From the NCBI GenBank assembly GCA_944320355.1, contig CALUHC010000016.1, forward strand, positions 1-64,000: a stretch of 64,000 bases of DNA, written 5' to 3'. Made by a program: the position numbers and the translations under genes. The notes under the pieces are model-generated. The model did no database searches and was not told where the DNA came from. It saw only the letters and a list, made by a program, of their open reading frames with translations. The first letter of the stretch is position 1. Each line of letters begins with the position of its first letter. This document shows positions 26,641 through 35,140 of the stretch, one piece after another. The DNA comes from an uncultured Prevotella sp. (GTDB lineage: Bacteria; Bacteroidota; Bacteroidia; Bacteroidales; Bacteroidaceae).

Positions 26641-27336
26641 TGAGGACTGTGCCGGACTCTCGGCCGCGAGGCACCGGCGGTAGCGGCTTATGAATCGTCC
26701 TACGGCCGCTGCGTCTTTGACGCCTGGGGCGGTCTCGAAGCGCGAGTTGAGGTCTATTCCGGCCAGCAGTGGGTGGCGCAGGGCGGCCAGCCGCTCCTCG
26801 TCGCCGGGACCGATGCCGCCGCTGAGCAGGAAGGGCAGGCTGCCGCGGTAGCTGTCGAGCAGCGTCCAGTCGAACTGCCTGCCGCTGCCGCCGGCCCCGG
26901 GGCAGCGGGTGTCGAAGAGCAGCAGGTCGGCGCAGTCCTCGTATTCGGCGCACTTGCCGAAGTCCTCGGCGCCGCCGATGCCGATGGCCTTTATCAGCTT
27001 GATGCCCGGCCTTATGTCGGGGTCTATGCTCCGGCGCAGGTTGCGCAGCATGGTGGGCGGCTCGTCGCCGTGCAGCTGCACGCAGTCGAGACCGAAGTTT
27101 ACCACCCGCGTGATGATGTCCTGCACCGAGTCGTCCACAAACACGCCCACGCGCCGCGGCCCTCCGGCAGCGGCCGGCAGTGTGGCGGCATCGGGCAGGA
27201 GGCCAGTGTGCGACGGAACCTGCGCCACGTAGCGCGGGGAGCGGGGCCAGAACACCATGCCTATCATGTCGGCTCCCGCCGCAGCCACCTCCGATATGTT
27301 GTCGGCGGCAGTCATTCCACATACTTTTACTATCAT
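26599..27336 (-). CDS. trpF: Phosphoribosylanthranilate isomerase
   Basis: 245 residues, a TIM-barrel enzyme converting phosphoribosylanthranilate to CdRP. The N-terminus MIVKVCGMTAADN carries the catalytic Cys (KVCGM). Other motifs are VGVFVDDS, DCVQLHGDE and FLLSGGIGPGD. The catalytic domain ends near residue 215. The last 25 residues, ending SHPSQNSQPSH, are low-complexity and encoded by the 9-bp repeat, making the protein longer than usual (about 205-215). Confidence 0.93.
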   Translation of the reverse strand: MIVKVCGMTAADNISEVAAAGADMIGMVFWPRSPRYVAQVPSHTGLLPDAATLPAAAGGPRRVGVFVDDSVQDIITRVVNFGLDCVQLHGDEPPTMLRNLRRSIDPDIRPGIKLIKAIGIGGAEDFGKCAEYEDCADLLLFDTRCPGAGGSGRQFDWTLLDSYRGSLPFLLSGGIGPGDEERLAALRHPLLAGIDLNSRFETAPGVKDAAAVGRFISRYRRCLAAESPAQSSLLSHPSQNSQPSH

Positions 27337-27355
27337 GTCTTGCTGTCTTTTTGTG

Positions 27356-28144
27356 TCAAATCTCGTTTATGAATCTGTTCAGTTCCGCGCCGGGGTCGGC
27401 GGCTTTCATGAAGTTCTCGCCAATGAGGAAGCCGCCGAAGCCCGCCTCGCGCAGCCTTCTCACAGTGTATGGAGCCGATATTCCGCTCTCGCTCACCTTC
27501 AGTATGCCGGGCGGCAGCAGCTCTGCCATGTTGAAAGAGTGGCTCACGTTGGTGTTGAACGTGCCGAGGTGGCGGTTGTTTATGCCGCAGATGTCCGGCC
27601 CGAGGTCGGCGTATTCAAGCTCGTTTTCGCCGTGCATTTCGAGCAATACCTCCAGCCGCAGCCCGTGGGCGGCGCGCATTAGGCGGGCGCAGTCGGCCTT
27701 GCTGAGGCACGCCGCGATGAGCAACACCGCCGACGCGCCGCAGAGCCGCGCCCTGAGCAGTTGGTACTCGTCTATCACAAAGTTCTTGTAGAGCACGGGC
27801 AGGGTCACTCCCGCCAGCCTGGCCTCGCGGATATGGTCGTCGCTGCCGCCGAAGAACTGCCCGTCGGTGAGTATGCTCAGGGCGGCGGCCCCGTTCTGCT
27901 GGTATGACAGAGGGATGGAGGCGGCGTTGCCGTCTTCCTTTATCCAGCCCTTGGATGGCGACTTGCGCTTGAACTCGGCGATGATTCCCGTGGCCGAGCG
28001 GCGCAGGGCTTGGCTCAGGCTCGGCGGCGTGTCGGTGCACGAGCGCTCCACCATCTGCCGCAGCCGGGCCTCGGGCAGCGCTGCCTTCTGCCGCTCGTTC
28101 TCCATGCGCTTGTGCGCAACGATTTCTTCGAGTATGTCTTTCAT
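27356..28144 (-). CDS. trpC: Indole-3-glycerol-phosphate synthase
   Basis: 262 residues, closing CdRP to indole-3-glycerol phosphate. Motifs include IAEFKRKSPSKGWI (catalytic Glu-Lys region), VLYKNFVIDEYQL, ICGINNRHLGTF and KVSESGI. The start MKDILEEIVAHKR at 28144 is chosen over 28171 because the longer version would overlap trpD. It lies 7 bases after the trpD stop. Confidence 0.95.
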   Translation of the reverse strand: MKDILEEIVAHKRMENERQKAALPEARLRQMVERSCTDTPPSLSQALRRSATGIIAEFKRKSPSKGWIKEDGNAASIPLSYQQNGAAALSILTDGQFFGGSDDHIREARLAGVTLPVLYKNFVIDEYQLLRARLCGASAVLLIAACLSKADCARLMRAAHGLRLEVLLEMHGENELEYADLGPDICGINNRHLGTFNTNVSHSFNMAELLPPGILKVSESGISAPYTVRRLREAGFGGFLIGENFMKAADPGAELNRFINEI

Positions 28145-28151
28145 GCCTGCG

Positions 28152-29162
28152 CTATGAGTTGAGTTCTGCAAACTTGCGGAACGTGGCGAGCGCCCGTCCG
28201 CTGTCTATCGATTCGCGGGCAATGCCTATGCACTCGGCGATGTCCTTCCGCCCGCGCTCCAGCACCTGTATGCCGAAGGCCGCGTTGGCCACCACGATGT
28301 CCTTCTGTGCGGGCAGTGCGGTGTTGTTCAGCACGCTGTCGAATATCGCTGCTGCCTCCTCCTCGGTGGCTCCGGCCACGAGTTCCTCGGGCTTGGCGCG
28401 GCGCAGGCATATATCTTCGGGCGAGAACACCCGCTCGTAGTCGTTGGTGGTCACCTTGAAGTCGCCCGTGAGCGATATCTCGTCGTAGCCGTCGGTGCTG
28501 TTTACGATGGCGTAGTCGATGCCAATCTTGCGATACACATTGTTGTATAGGCGCATCTGGTCGAGGTTGGCCACGCCGAGCAGCTGGCATTGGGGCTTCG
28601 ATGGGTTCACTATCGGTCCGAGCAGGTTGAAGCAAGTGGGGAACTGCAGCGACTTGCGAATGCCGCCCACGAACTTCATGGCCCGCGCGAAGAGCTGCGC
28701 GTGCAGGTATACTATGCCGCACTCGTTGAGGCATCGGTTCAGCCGGTCGGCGTCGTCGGTGAACTTTATGCCGTGGCGCGCCATCACGTTCGACGCTCCG
28801 CTGGTGCTCGTGGCCGCAAAGTTGCCGTGCTTGGCCACCTTGTAGCCCGCCCCGGCAATGACGAAGCACGCCGTGGTGGATATGTTGAACGTGTTCTTGC
28901 GGTCGCCCCCGGTGCCCACAACGTCTATGTAACGGTCGCAGTCGAGCGGCACGGGCACTCCCGTTTCCAGTATGCCGTCGCGGAATCCGAGCAGCTCATC
29001 GACCGTGATGCCGCGCATCTGCAGTCCCGTGAGCAGTGCCGTTATCTGCTCCGTGGGGTATTCGGAGCGCGTTATGCCAATCAGAATGTCCTTTGTCTCC
29101 TCGCGCGTCAGCTCCTCGTGGGCGAGCAGGCGGTCGAGTATTCCTCTCATGTCTTGTTTCAT
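28152..29162 (-). CDS. trpD: Anthranilate phosphoribosyltransferase
   Basis: 336 residues transferring the PRPP ribosyl group to anthranilate. The motifs DVVGTGGDRKNTFNIST (PRPP binding), KHGNFAATSTSGASNVM and VVNSTDGYDEIS are intact. The spacer to trpG upstream (228 bp) contains 22-bp array 5, so this operon is interrupted by a repeat element but not visibly broken. Confidence 0.95.
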   Translation of the reverse strand: MKQDMRGILDRLLAHEELTREETKDILIGITRSEYPTEQITALLTGLQMRGITVDELLGFRDGILETGVPVPLDCDRYIDVVGTGGDRKNTFNISTTACFVIAGAGYKVAKHGNFAATSTSGASNVMARHGIKFTDDADRLNRCLNECGIVYLHAQLFARAMKFVGGIRKSLQFPTCFNLLGPIVNPSKPQCQLLGVANLDQMRLYNNVYRKIGIDYAIVNSTDGYDEISLTGDFKVTTNDYERVFSPEDICLRRAKPEELVAGATEEEAAAIFDSVLNNTALPAQKDIVVANAAFGIQVLERGRKDIAECIGIARESIDSGRALATFRKFAELNS

Positions 29163-29246
29163 CTTTTACAGTCTTTTGGTATGTGTTGTCCGCTTTCGCA
29201 ATGCCTTTGGCACTGTCTTTGTAACTCGTTGATAATCAGTGGGGTT

Positions 29247-29334
29247 GCGAAACGCGCCGTTTTGGCCTGCAAAACGTGCCGTTTCAGGGGGCGAAACGTG
29301 CCGTTTCACGATGCGAAACGGGTCGTTTCGCAAA
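29247..29334 (+). repeat. 22-bp array 5, inside the trp operon
   Basis: Four clean units start at 29247, 29269, 29291 and 29313, each GCRAAACGnnnCGTTT plus a 6-base linker. The flank GATAATCAGTGG before the array also occurs beside array 7 (complemented at 39270-39285). It lies between trpG and trpD and so is part of the operon transcript. Confidence 0.75.
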
Positions 29335-29390
29335 GCAATCCCAATCATATCTCTTCTTGTTACATTTGCGCATGGTTTATTTTCTTGCCG

Positions 29391-29954
29391 TTACCCCCTC
29401 ATCCAGTTGGCCACAATGTCGCGTCCGCGTGGTGTGAGTATGCTCTCGGGGTGGAACTGTATGCCGTGTATGTCGTAGCTCTTGTGGCGCAATCCCATTA
29501 TCAGCCCCTCGTCGCTCTCGGCGGTCACTTCGAGGCAGGGGGGCAGGCCGTCGCGGCTTACCACCCAAGAGTGGTAGCGGCCCATGGTGATGCGGCGCGG
29601 CAGTCCGTCGAAGATGTAGTCGCGGCCGAGCTGCGTTCCCTCCGTGGCCACGCCGTGGAACACCTCGCTTAGGTTCACGAGCCGCGCCCCGAAGGCCTCG
29701 CCTATGGCCTGGTGGCCGAGACACACGCCCAGCATGGGCTTGCGCCCGGCGTATGCTTTTATGGCGGCGGGCATCAGTCCGGCCTCCGACGGCACGCCCG
29801 GTCCGGGGCTTAGAATCAGCTTGTCGAATGGTTCGAGCTGGTTGAGGGTGAACTTGTCGTTGCGTATCACCGTCACTTCGGCGCCCAGTTCGCGCACAAG
29901 GTGGCGCAGGTTGTAGGCGAACGAGTCGTAGTTGTCTATTATAGCTATCTTCAT
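29391..29954 (-). CDS. trpG: Anthranilate synthase glutamine amidotransferase subunit
   Basis: 187 residues supplying ammonia to TrpE. The class I amidotransferase triad is present: GVCLGHQAIGEAFG (nucleophile Cys) and GIQFHPESILT (His-Glu). The oxyanion segment is LSPGPGVPSEAG. The start is MKIAIIDNYDSFAYN; an in-frame ATG two codons earlier (29960) is equally possible. The trpE stop lies just upstream. Confidence 0.94.
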   Translation of the reverse strand: MKIAIIDNYDSFAYNLRHLVRELGAEVTVIRNDKFTLNQLEPFDKLILSPGPGVPSEAGLMPAAIKAYAGRKPMLGVCLGHQAIGEAFGARLVNLSEVFHGVATEGTQLGRDYIFDGLPRRITMGRYHSWVVSRDGLPPCLEVTAESDEGLIMGLRHKSYDIHGIQFHPESILTPRGRDIVANWMRG

Positions 29955-29977
29955 TGCCATGGTTTTTGTGTTTGGTT

Positions 29978-31366
29978 TCACATCCGTTCTGCCATCTCTA
30001 TCGCCCGGCGCAGCGCGCCGAGCTTGTTGTTCACCTCCTGCAACTCTCTGTCCTCGTCGCTTCGTGCCACTATCCCGCCGCCCGCCTGGAACCACAGTTC
30101 GCCGCCGCGGGCCACGAATGTGCGTATGGTTATGGCCTGGTTGAGGTCGCCGTTGAGCCCTATGTAGCCTATGCAGCCGCCGTAGGCGCCGCGGCAGTGT
30201 GGCTCGTACTCACTGATGAGCTGCATGGCCCTCACCTTGGGCGCGCCCGAGAGAGTGCCTGCGGGGAATGTGTCTATGAACGCCTTGATGGGGTCTGCGC
30301 CGTCGTCGAGCGTTCCGCTGACGCGCGACACGAGGTGGATGACGTGCGAGTAGTACTGCAGGTCCTTGTAGAAGTCCACCTTCACGTCGTGGCAGTTGCG
30401 GCTCAGGTCGTTGCGGGCCAGGTCAACCAGCATCACGTGCTCGGCGTTCTCCTTCGGGTCGTTGCGCAAGAACTCCGCCCCGCGGCGGTCGGCCTCCGCG
30501 TCGCCCGTGCGCCGGGTGGTGCCTGCTATGGGGTCTATGTAGGCGCGGCGGCCCTCTATGCGGCAGTGGGTCTCGGGCGAAGAGCCGAATATGCGGAAGC
30601 CCCCGAAGTCGAAGTAGAACAGGTATGGCGAGGGATTGACCGACCGCAGGGCGCGGTACAGGCGGAAGTCGTCGCCCTCGTAGTGTTGCACGAAGCGGCG
30701 CGATAGTACTATCTGGAACACGTCGCCGCGCCGGCAGTGGGCTATGCCGCGCCTTATGTTGAGGCGGTGCCCGTCGTCGGTGAGTGTCGATGCGGCCTCG
30801 CCCACCGCGCTGAAGCCGTAGTCGCGCACGCAGTCCTTGTTCATTTGCTTCATGATGCGGTTTATCTCTTCCTCGCCGTCGAGCGATACTATGGTGAGGG
30901 TGTTGTTGAAATGGTCGAAGGCCACTATGTCCTTATATAATATGTACAAGAGGTCGGGAGCGTCGTTGCGCTCCTGGGTCACGTCCTTTACGGCGATATC
31001 CTCGAAGTAGCGCACGGCGTTGAACGACGTGTAGCCGTAGAGTCCGCACAGCTCGGAGCCGCTGCCGCTGACGCTGAAGCGGCCGATGAACTCGCGCATG
31101 GCCTGCGCCACGGTGTGGTCGCTGTCTATGGCGTGCTCCTCGCGGTTGCCGTCGGGCATGGCCATGGTGCAGATGCCGTGGCCGATGCTGATGCTTGCCA
31201 GCGGGCATACGCCTATAAAGGAGCGGCTGTTGCCTTGGTCGTGGTAGTCGGAGCTCTCCATGAGCGCGCTCATGGGGTGGAGGTCGCGCAGCCGCATATA
31301 CACTCCCACGGGCGTGTACAGGTCGGCGAGGATGGTGCGCGAAGCCACTGTGTAGTTGTAATTCAT
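29978..31366 (-). CDS. trpE: Anthranilate synthase component I
   Basis: 462 residues making anthranilate from chorismate. C-terminal chorismate-binding motifs are IFGSSPETHCRIEGRRAYIDPIAGTTRR, DLARNDLSRNC and GTLSGAPKVRAMQLI. N-terminal LMESSDYHDQGNSRSFIG is the region where tryptophan feedback binding usually occurs. The start at 31366 (MNYNYTVASRT) excludes 40 residues that would come from the 9-bp repeat spacer. Confidence 0.95.
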   Translation of the reverse strand: MNYNYTVASRTILADLYTPVGVYMRLRDLHPMSALMESSDYHDQGNSRSFIGVCPLASISIGHGICTMAMPDGNREEHAIDSDHTVAQAMREFIGRFSVSGSGSELCGLYGYTSFNAVRYFEDIAVKDVTQERNDAPDLLYILYKDIVAFDHFNNTLTIVSLDGEEEINRIMKQMNKDCVRDYGFSAVGEAASTLTDDGHRLNIRRGIAHCRRGDVFQIVLSRRFVQHYEGDDFRLYRALRSVNPSPYLFYFDFGGFRIFGSSPETHCRIEGRRAYIDPIAGTTRRTGDAEADRRGAEFLRNDPKENAEHVMLVDLARNDLSRNCHDVKVDFYKDLQYYSHVIHLVSRVSGTLDDGADPIKAFIDTFPAGTLSGAPKVRAMQLISEYEPHCRGAYGGCIGYIGLNGDLNQAITIRTFVARGGELWFQAGGGIVARSDEDRELQEVNNKLGALRRAIEMAERM

Positions 31367-31384
31367 TGTTCTTGATTCTTTTTT

Positions 31385-31580
31385 CTTGGTTTTGTGATGG
31401 GAGTTATGGGAGTAATGGGAGAGCTGGGAGGACTGATTGGCCGGGAGTCCTGGGAATTGTGGGAGAGCTGGGAGGGCTGATAGCACGGCGGCATATTGCC
31501 TTCCGCCTTCTCTGCGCAGCCATAGCCTCCCCCACAGGGGAAGGTTGGAGGGGGCTGATTCTCAATTCTCAACTCCTAAT
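31385..31580 (-). repeat. Repeat-filled trpB-trpE spacer
   Basis: Plus-strand units TGGGAGTTA, TGGGAGTAA, TGGGAGAGC and TGGGAGGAC step at 9 bp from about 31397 to 31485. They are followed by CCTCCCCCACAGGGGAAGG...GGAGGGGGCT (about 31528-31558) and a tandem ATTCTCAATTCTCAA stretch. No ORF is supported. Confidence 0.6.
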
Positions 31581-31586
31581 TCTCAA

Positions 31587-32795
31587 TTAAAACCTTCCGT
31601 ACTCCCCCGCCATCTCCTTGTGGGCGAGGTATGTCTCCACGTCCTTGTCGCCCCGGCCGCTCACCGTGAGCACCACCACGTCGGTGGGCTTGAAGCTCAT
31701 CTTGCCGAGCGCGGCTATGGCGTGCGCGCTCTCCAGGGCGGGGATGATGCCCTCGGTGCGCGTCAGTTCGTAGGCGGCGCGCACGGCCTCGTCGTCGTTT
31801 ATGGCATATACGGTGGCCCGCTTCTGCGCGGCCATGTTGGCGTGCATGGGTCCGATGCCGGGATAGTCGAGCCCGGCCGATATGCTCTCTGCCTCCATTA
31901 TCTGCCCGTCGGGGGTCTGCATGACCAGTGTCCGCGAGCCGTGCAGTATGCCCACCGACCCGGCGTGGATGGTGGCGGCGGTGTGGCCGCTGTCTGCCCC
32001 GAGCCCTCCGGCCTCGGCCAGCACTATCTTCACGCGCTCGTCGTCTATGTAGTGGTATACTGTTCCGGCGGCGTTGCTGCCCCCGCCCACGCAGGCCACG
32101 AGGTAGTCGGGGTAGTCGCGGCCTGTTTTCTGCGCCAACTGCTCCTTTATCTCCTTCGATATGATGCTCTGCAGCCGCGCCACAATGTCGGGGTAGGGGT
32201 GCGGACCTACGGTAGATCCGATGATGTAGAACGTGTCTTGCGGGTGGCAGCACCAGTCGCGTATGGCCTCGTTGGTGGCGTCCTTCAGCGTTCCGTTGCC
32301 CGTGTGCACGGCCCGCACCTCGGCTCCGAGCATCCTCATGCGCTCCACGTTGGTGTGCTGCCGCTCCACGTCGAGCGCGCCCTGATAGACCACGCACGGC
32401 ATATCCATCAGCGCGCAGACAGTGGCCGTGGCCACGCCGTGCTGGCCTGCGCCCGTCTCGGCTATTATCCGCTTCTTGCCCATGCGCTTGGCCAGCAGTA
32501 TCTGGCCCACGGTGTTGTTGATTTTGTGCGCCCCGGTGTGGTTCAGGTCCTCGCGCTTCAGGTACAGCTCGCAACCGTACTTGGCGCTCATGCGGGCTGC
32601 GCGGTAGAGCGGCGACGGGCGGCCCACGTAGTCGTTGAGCAGCGACATATACTCGCTCTTGAACTCCTCCGACTCCATTATCGGCAGGTATTGCTCACGG
32701 AGGCTATCCACCGTGGAGTAAAGAATCTCGGGAATGTAGGCTCCGCCGAACTCCCCGTAAAACCCGTTCGGGTCTGCCAGATACGACTTTTTCAT
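31587..32795 (-). CDS. trpB: Tryptophan synthase beta chain
   Basis: 402 residues, a PLP enzyme joining indole and serine. LNHTGAHKINN holds the PLP lysine, and ETGAGQHGVATATVCAL and CVGGGSNAAG bind substrate and phosphate. It is the first structural gene of the operon, separated from the attenuator by about 115 bases. Confidence 0.96.
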   Translation of the reverse strand: MKKSYLADPNGFYGEFGGAYIPEILYSTVDSLREQYLPIMESEEFKSEYMSLLNDYVGRPSPLYRAARMSAKYGCELYLKREDLNHTGAHKINNTVGQILLAKRMGKKRIIAETGAGQHGVATATVCALMDMPCVVYQGALDVERQHTNVERMRMLGAEVRAVHTGNGTLKDATNEAIRDWCCHPQDTFYIIGSTVGPHPYPDIVARLQSIISKEIKEQLAQKTGRDYPDYLVACVGGGSNAAGTVYHYIDDERVKIVLAEAGGLGADSGHTAATIHAGSVGILHGSRTLVMQTPDGQIMEAESISAGLDYPGIGPMHANMAAQKRATVYAINDDEAVRAAYELTRTEGIIPALESAHAIAALGKMSFKPTDVVVLTVSGRGDKDVETYLAHKEMAGEYGRF

Positions 32796-32910
32796 ATTGT
32801 TGCTGTTTATGTTGGTTTCTTGTTTTGTTTGTCCTGTTTTGTTTCAGAGGCGGCAGCGGCCGGTGTCGTGACCCGTGGCGGCCTGTGCCGGTGCGCTTTT
32901 GGCTTGTCGC

Positions 32911-32951
32911 TGGAAAAGAAAAAGGCCCGCCGCGGTTGCGACGAGCCTTTT
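32911..32951 (-). terminator. trp attenuator terminator
   Basis: On the minus strand AAAAGGCTCGTCGC (32951-32938) pairs with GCGGCGGGCCTTTTT (32933-32919) through Watson-Crick and G-U pairs and runs into TTTTTCTTTT. It lies between the leader peptide and trpB, so it would end transcription when Trp-tRNA is plentiful. Confidence 0.85.
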
Positions 32952-32981
32952 GTGGTTATTGTTTATGGCAATGCACAGCTC

Positions 32982-33044
32982 TCAACCCCGCGATTTCCTT
33001 AATCTCGAGTTGCGCCACCACCATGCATTGTTGAGTCTCTTCAT
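32982..33044 (-). CDS. trpL: trp operon leader peptide (three consecutive Trp codons)
   Basis: ATG at 33044 opens a 20-codon frame, MKRLNNA-WWW-RNSRLRKSRG, ending in TGA at 32984-32982. The three UGG codons are at 33023-33015. The start lies about 22 bases after the predicted transcription start. Minus-strand CAATGCA inside the leader (33030-33024) can pair with TGCATTG downstream (32975-32969), giving the alternative 1:2 stem expected of an attenuator. Ribosome stalling at the Trp codons would free segment 2 and prevent the terminator. Confidence 0.88.
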   Translation of the reverse strand: MKRLNNAWWWRNSRLRKSRG

Positions 33045-33071
33045 ATTTCTGTCTGTTTTGTTTTACGCTTG

Positions 33072-33102
33072 CAAAATTACATATTTTCTTTTAATTGGCA
33101 AA
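33072..33102 (-). promoter_or_regulatory. trp operon promoter
   Basis: The minus strand reads TTTG (33102-33099), 19 bases, then TAATTTTG (33079-33072), matching both boxes of the Bacteroidota promoter. Confidence 0.85.
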
Positions 33103-33897
33103 CATTTTTGCGAATATTTTGTTGTAAAAGTGCGAAAAAGTAATGTTTTGCGGGCTTTTGATGAAATGCAGGTCGGATGGCGGCCTGCCGCTTCGCGTGT
33201 TGCGCGAGACTTGTTCTCGCAGGGCTTGGCGGCGTATGTGCGCCTGCGGTTGCCGGCCTGTTGAGTGCTCGCAGAAGTGGATATGTGTGATGCAACCTGC
33301 CCGTTGGGCATACTTGCATATATGCAACTAAAATCATGCCGAGCGGAGTTGGTTTGCGGTATGTGCCGTTTCGCGTTGCGATTCGTGCCGTTTTGCGTTG
33401 TGAAACGTGTCGTTTCGGGCTCTAAAACGTGCCGTTTTGCAAGCCAAAACGGTTCGTTTCGCAACTCGCTGGCAGTCAGTTTGTTAGGCAAAAGGTCGCG
33501 CGTTGCGGCCTTTAACATAAAAAAGTTAATTGAATATCCGCAAACACCATATACCCTTTTTAGGCGAATCGTTTCGGATAATGCGTATGTCTTTTTTCGT
33601 TGCGCTCAAGGAAGCTTCTCCTTAGCGGAACGTAGTGGAGCGATAACTCCTCTGACTCATTAAATCCTTTGATTAGGAGCTTTGCTGATAATCATAAAAG
33701 TTAAGCGTAAATAGGTTGCTGGCCTCCAAATGTTGACGCCCTGTTGTCGGCAGACAATCTGCGCGACAACAGGGCGAAAGCGCTTTGGCCAGCAATGGCC
33801 GATAGGTGATATGTGTGAAAACAGTCGCACGGCGGTATGGCAACCGTGTTGGGTTGTGGCGTCGCGGATGTGGCGCCGCCCCGTGGCGGAGCGGATT
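33103..33897. other. Gene-free region between trp promoter and ROK gene
   Basis: It holds array element 6 (33313-33530) and a stretch at 33735-33805 that weakly resembles the MITE core (GGCAGACAATCTGCGCGACAACAGGGCGAAAGCGC). The remainder has no supported gene. Confidence 0.5.
33313..33530 (-). repeat. Composite 22-bp array element 6
   Basis: Read on the minus strand: leader GTTAACTTTTTTATGTTAAAGG (about 33532-33510), CTGGCAGTCAG-like sequence ending GCGAGTTGCG, five units (plus-strand starts 33356, 33378, 33400, 33422, 33444), then TTTTAGTTGCATATATGCAAG ending at 33313. Beyond it GCCC-AAC-GGGC forms a small hairpin. Confidence 0.75.
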
Positions 33898-34875
33898 TCA
33901 CTCCAAGTCCCAGCCCAGGGCACTGGCTCCGAGCACGGCTGCCGACGCGCCGTCGAGGCCGCTCACAAGGAACTTTGCCTTGCCGCGGAATATCGGCATC
34001 ACGCTCTCCTCGTAAGAGCGGCGTATCGGGTCCATGATAAGCTCGCCCGCCTTGACCAGCCCTCCGAAGAATACGAACGCCTCGGGGCTGCAGAACGTGG
34101 CGAAGTCGGCGCACGCCTGGCCCAGCATACGGCCGGTGAACTCGAAGATGTCCTTGGCCATCTGGTCGCCCTTGCCTGCGGCAATGCTTATGTCGAGCGA
34201 CGTTATGTCGTCGGGGTTCATGTCGCGCAGCAGCGACGGGGTGTCGGTCTTGGCCAGCAGCTCGCGGGCCGTGCGCGCCACACCCGTGGCCGAGCAGTAT
34301 GCCTCAAGGCAGCCGTGGCGGCCGCAACCGCAGGCCCTGCCGTTCTCTCGCACCATAATCACATGGCCCAGCTCGCCCGCAAAGCCGTCGCTTCCGTAGA
34401 CAAGCTGCCCGTTGACCACAATGCCCGAGCCAACGCCGGTGCCGAGGGTGAGCATTATGAAGTTCTTCATGCCCTTGGCAACTCCGTAGGCCATCTCGCC
34501 CAACGCGGCGGCATTGGCATCGTTGGTCAGCGCGACGGGGATGCCCAACCGCTCGCTGAACATACCGGCCAGCGGCACAATGTCCTTTGCCCAGGCTATG
34601 TTGACAGCGTGCTCGATGGTCCCTTTGTAATAGTTCCCGTTGGGCGCGCCTATGCCCATGCCCTTTATCTTGCCGATGCCGCCCACCTGCTCGATGATTA
34701 TCTGCAGGGCATCGACCGCGCTTGCAACAAACTTCTCAGCACTGTCGTGCTCTTGTGTCTTGATGGCCGTGGTGGCCTTGATCAGTCCATGACTGTCAAC
34801 GATACCGAAAACGGCGTTTGTCCCGCCGAGATCCAGACCGATGACGTATGGCTTTATCACTTGTTCTGTATCCAT
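33898..34875 (-). CDS. ROK family glucokinase
   Basis: A 325-residue sugar kinase of the ROK family. GLDLGGTNAVFGIVD (about 14-28) is the ATP phosphate loop, LTNDANAAALGE contains the catalytic Asp, and CGCGRHGCLEAYCSATG is the ROK zinc motif. It probably phosphorylates glucose, feeding glycolysis and glycogen synthesis; N-acetylhexosamine kinases share the family. It has its own promoter and no DNA-binding N-terminal domain, so it is not a ROK repressor. Confidence 0.9.
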   Translation of the reverse strand: MDTEQVIKPYVIGLDLGGTNAVFGIVDSHGLIKATTAIKTQEHDSAEKFVASAVDALQIIIEQVGGIGKIKGMGIGAPNGNYYKGTIEHAVNIAWAKDIVPLAGMFSERLGIPVALTNDANAAALGEMAYGVAKGMKNFIMLTLGTGVGSGIVVNGQLVYGSDGFAGELGHVIMVRENGRACGCGRHGCLEAYCSATGVARTARELLAKTDTPSLLRDMNPDDITSLDISIAAGKGDQMAKDIFEFTGRMLGQACADFATFCSPEAFVFFGGLVKAGELIMDPIRRSYEESVMPIFRGKAKFLVSGLDGASAAVLGASALGWDLE

Positions 34876-35052
34876 AAAGTTATTATTTTAAGAAACATTT
34901 TTCCCTGCGTCACAGGCCCGGCACGCCGCAAGCCTGCCACGGGACGCCCCGCGCAGGCCTCTGCGGCACCAGGCCAGGCCCACAAACCAAGACGGCTCAA
35001 ACGCGAGAAAGGCCGACCGGCAGGCTGTCTTCCGCGTGCGTCCTGTCTTTGA

Positions 35053-35083
35053 CAAAGGTACTGAAAAACCGTGACAGCCCAAA
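35053..35083 (-). promoter_or_regulatory. Promoter of the ROK glucokinase gene
   Basis: The minus strand reads TTTG (35083-35080), 19 bases, then TACCTTTG (35060-35053). The leader is about 170 bases. Confidence 0.8.
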
Positions 35084-35140
35084 TATTTTAGGCCGAAAAA
35101 CTTGCTTAATTCGCATATTTTTAGCAATTTTGCATTCGCT

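Noticed and set aside
25808..27322. A 504-codon frame running through trpF into trpA as a fusion
   Set aside because: The first 240 codons are Arg/His/Ala-rich out-of-frame trpF. TrpA itself starts at 26584.
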